7,261 bases of DNA, from assembly GCA_021298235.1 (NCBI GenBank), contig JAJTDX010000100.1:1-7261 (forward strand), given 5' to 3'. Position numbers and translations under genes: made by a program. Shown piece by piece: positions 5,705 to 7,261 of this stretch. The stretch's first letter is position 1. Each line of letters starts with the position of its first letter. The notes below the pieces were generated by a model, which saw nothing but the letters and a program-made list of their open reading frames with translations, did not search any database and was not told the origin of the DNA. The DNA is from Cryomorphaceae bacterium (GTDB lineage Bacteria; Bacteroidota; Bacteroidia; Flavobacteriales; Crocinitomicaceae).

Positions 5705-7060
5705 TCAGATATTAATGATTGTTGTTTTGTTCGAATAAATACTAAAGTTCTTGTCTATGGTATATGATGACGACCTCAAATTCTTTTGTCTGTATACCAT
5801 GCGATAATTCCCGGGCTGTAATTGCAAGCTACCGTTTTTCGCGGTTTCATCCAGATTGCAAACCCATTCAATCTTTCCGTTGTCCCGTAGAATAAATATC
5901 TGTGCAACAATTGGCTGGACACTTTTGTAGCTAAAAATCCCAGGAGCAGGTATGTCTACAAAAAAGGTGCTGCTTTGACTAACGTCCACTGTCATGTAAG
6001 TCCGTGGTAAAGTAAGAATCTCAAGGTCATATTTACCGACAATGTATTTGTCTGTGGTGTTCATTTTTTGGACGTTCAAGGTCGAACTGTTGCCATGAAG
6101 CATGACACGGGTGTCGACCATGTAGTTTTTGGAAGCATTGGTAAACCGGGTCTTAATAAATCCTTGAGGAGCGTCGACAACGATTGTATTGTGAACATGC
6201 TTTTGAAGAGTTATATTTTTCTTTTCGACTTTTGGAATAGTATTCACCACCAGATCATATTTCAATGCGGGATCCATAATGAGTGTGTCTGGATTTCCGT
6301 AACGGTTGATCGTATGAACGAAAGTGTATTTTAGGTTATTTGTCCCGGCCTCATAGAGAAACATAGTGACATCCGTTTCTTTTGGATTTTTGGAAATGTC
6401 ATTCAGGTTGATTTGTACAGTAGTATTCAAAAGAGCTTTCGAAACAACATTTTTCAATACGTTTCTGAATGCATCCTTGGTTTCCGCATCCGCATAGGCT
6501 CCGATGCAATTGAATTTATCCAGGTAGGAAAGGTCCATCCCCAATCCGATCACAAAGGGTGTGACTTTCACTCCTTTGTCTTTTAGTTTTTTTGCAATCA
6601 CACATGGATCGTTGTCACAGGCCTCCAATCCATCGGTAATCAGAATAATGATGTTACGAGCATTCTGGTCCGGGAAATCGCTTGCTGCTGCCTCAAGGGA
6701 ACGAGCAATAGGAGTGGTTCCCTTTGCCTCAATGGATTTAATTCTGTATTTGATCTTATCGTAATTGTCCTTCCCAAAAGGAATTTCCAGCTTCGTATCA
6801 TTGCAGTCCTGATAAGTTGCAGTGATTGGGGATTGGTGGCCATAAACCCTGAGTGCAACTTCGAGGTTTGCCGTTCCTCGGAGACTGTCTACCGTTTGCG
6901 ACAAAAGTTCCTTCGCAGCCTCAATTCTGGTTTGGTTGTTATCCCAATTGGCATTCATACTGTTTGACGCATCTAAAATGAATAGAATGCGCGTGAGCTC
7001 TTCCTGTCCGAAAGCAAGAACGGATGCAAAAAGTGAAAGTATGAAAAGGATTTTCTTCAA
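5705..7060 (-). CDS. Exported VWA-domain protein with repeated beta-rich C-terminal region
   Basis: The frame is open from 7144, but the sensible start is a TTG at 7060-7058, 5 nt after the transketolase N-subunit stop. It gives 451 residues beginning MKKILFILSLFASVLAFGQ, a typical signal peptide with likely cleavage near residue 18. Upstream codons overlap the transketolase gene and spoil the signal. The VWA domain (about 23-212) has an intact MIDAS site: D-A-S-N-S (30-34), GTTP (114-117) with Thr115 or Thr116, and LITDG with Asp143. LEACDNDPC (145-153) holds a cysteine pair, with another Cys at 86, common in secreted VWA proteins. Residues about 213-451 form three similar segments predicted to be beta-sandwiches. 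No transmembrane helix or obvious sorting tail is seen. The family binds proteins or matrix through a metal ion; its ligand here is unknown. It sits between the two transketolase subunit genes. Confidence 0.88.
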   Translation of the reverse strand: MKKILFILSLFASVLAFGQEELTRILFILDASNSMNANWDNNQTRIEAAKELLSQTVDSLRGTANLEVALRVYGHQSPITATYQDCNDTKLEIPFGKDNYDKIKYRIKSIEAKGTTPIARSLEAAASDFPDQNARNIIILITDGLEACDNDPCVIAKKLKDKGVKVTPFVIGLGMDLSYLDKFNCIGAYADAETKDAFRNVLKNVVSKALLNTTVQINLNDISKNPKETDVTMFLYEAGTNNLKYTFVHTINRYGNPDTLIMDPALKYDLVVNTIPKVEKKNITLQKHVHNTIVVDAPQGFIKTRFTNASKNYMVDTRVMLHGNSSTLNVQKMNTTDKYIVGKYDLEILTLPRTYMTVDVSQSSTFFVDIPAPGIFSYKSVQPIVAQIFILRDNGKIEWVCNLDETAKNGSLQLQPGNYRMVYRQKNLRSSSYTIDKNFSIYSNKTTIINI

Positions 7061-7065
7061 ATTTC

Positions 7066-7261
7066 TTAGTAATCTCCCAACGTTTCTTCGAGCTGGCTCA
7101 AAGCATTTTCGAGTTGTTCCGCATTTGGTGCCACCCCATGCCATTTATGGGATCCCATCATGTAATCTACGCCTTGCCCCATTTCAGTTTTCATAATGAT
7201 AACCACAGGTTTTCCCTCTCCGCATAAACTTTGGGCTTTTAAAAGCGTATTTTTCATGTCC
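7066..7261 (-). CDS. Transketolase, N-terminal subunit, 3' end (cut by window edge)
   Basis: The frame enters from the right edge and ends at TAA (7068-7066), giving the last 65 residues. The segment KTEMGQGVDYMMGSHKWHG, followed by APNAEQL, and the ending ETLGDY, are characteristic of the N-terminal (thiamine diphosphate-binding) subunit of split bacterial transketolases. The GDG thiamine diphosphate site lies outside the window. An internal Met at 7257 is not the true start, because the frame continues open through the edge. Its partner subunit is encoded at 4742-5698, with a VWA gene in between. Any promoter for this four-gene minus-strand cluster must be to the right of the window. Confidence 0.92.
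   Translation of the reverse strand, partial: DMKNTLLKAQSLCGEGKPVVIIMKTEMGQGVDYMMGSHKWHGVAPNAEQLENALSQLEETLGDY

Noticed and set aside
5705..7261. VWA gene as part of a MoxR/BatA-type or ternary chaperone-effector system
   Set aside because: No MoxR ATPase, DUF58 or Bat-like membrane protein is present, and this protein has a cleavable signal and no membrane anchor. The neighbours are metabolic genes.
1..7261. Mobile element, phage, defence system or CRISPR array
   Set aside because: All strands are filled by housekeeping-type genes. I saw no transposase, integrase, repeat-spacer array, toxin-antitoxin pair or terminal inverted repeats.

Overview
The window is an ordinary-looking chromosomal stretch, most likely from a member of the Bacteroidota and probably of Flavobacteriales type. 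Three things point there. Candidate promoters have the Bacteroidota -7 form (TAnnTTTG). No gene start has a convincing Shine-Dalgarno sequence. Transketolase is encoded as two separate subunit genes, and the protein sequences resemble Flavobacteriia homologues as I remember them. No search was run, so the genus is left open.

Layout from left to right: (1) minus strand, positions 1-560: a 6-pyruvoyl-tetrahydropterin synthase homologue followed by the 5' end of GTP cyclohydrolase I (folE, cut by the window edge), a pterin-synthesis pair. (2) A 137-bp divergent intergenic region (561-697) with one promoter candidate facing each way. (3) Plus strand, 698-3519: tlyA (rRNA 2'-O-methyltransferase with an S4 domain), then sufS, sufE and a SufT/MIP18-family gene, which together form the sulfur-mobilising and maturation part of the SUF iron-sulfur pathway without the SufBCD scaffold genes. 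(4) Minus strand, 3524-7261, read from right to left: the transketolase N-terminal subunit (3' end only), a secreted von Willebrand factor A (VWA) protein, the transketolase C-terminal subunit, and a class III aminotransferase. These four are packed with gaps of 5, 6 and 30 bp and look like one operon. The plus and minus blocks converge with only 4 bp between stop codons.

How the genes work together: GTP cyclohydrolase I makes dihydroneopterin triphosphate, the substrate of the PTPS homologue. The PTPS homologue has the animal-type C-x5-HGH spacing, which favours a tetrahydrobiopterin-like product over queuosine synthesis. SufS takes sulfur from cysteine and passes it to Cys51 of SufE, and SufT acts in iron-sulfur maturation. 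The two transketolase subunits form one thiamine diphosphate enzyme of the pentose phosphate pathway.

The most unusual point is that a gene for an exported VWA protein, with three apparent beta-rich repeats in its C-terminal half, sits between the genes for the two halves of cytosolic transketolase. I saw no CRISPR array, tRNA, rRNA, insertion sequence or phage gene, and nothing that looks like a new multi-gene system.
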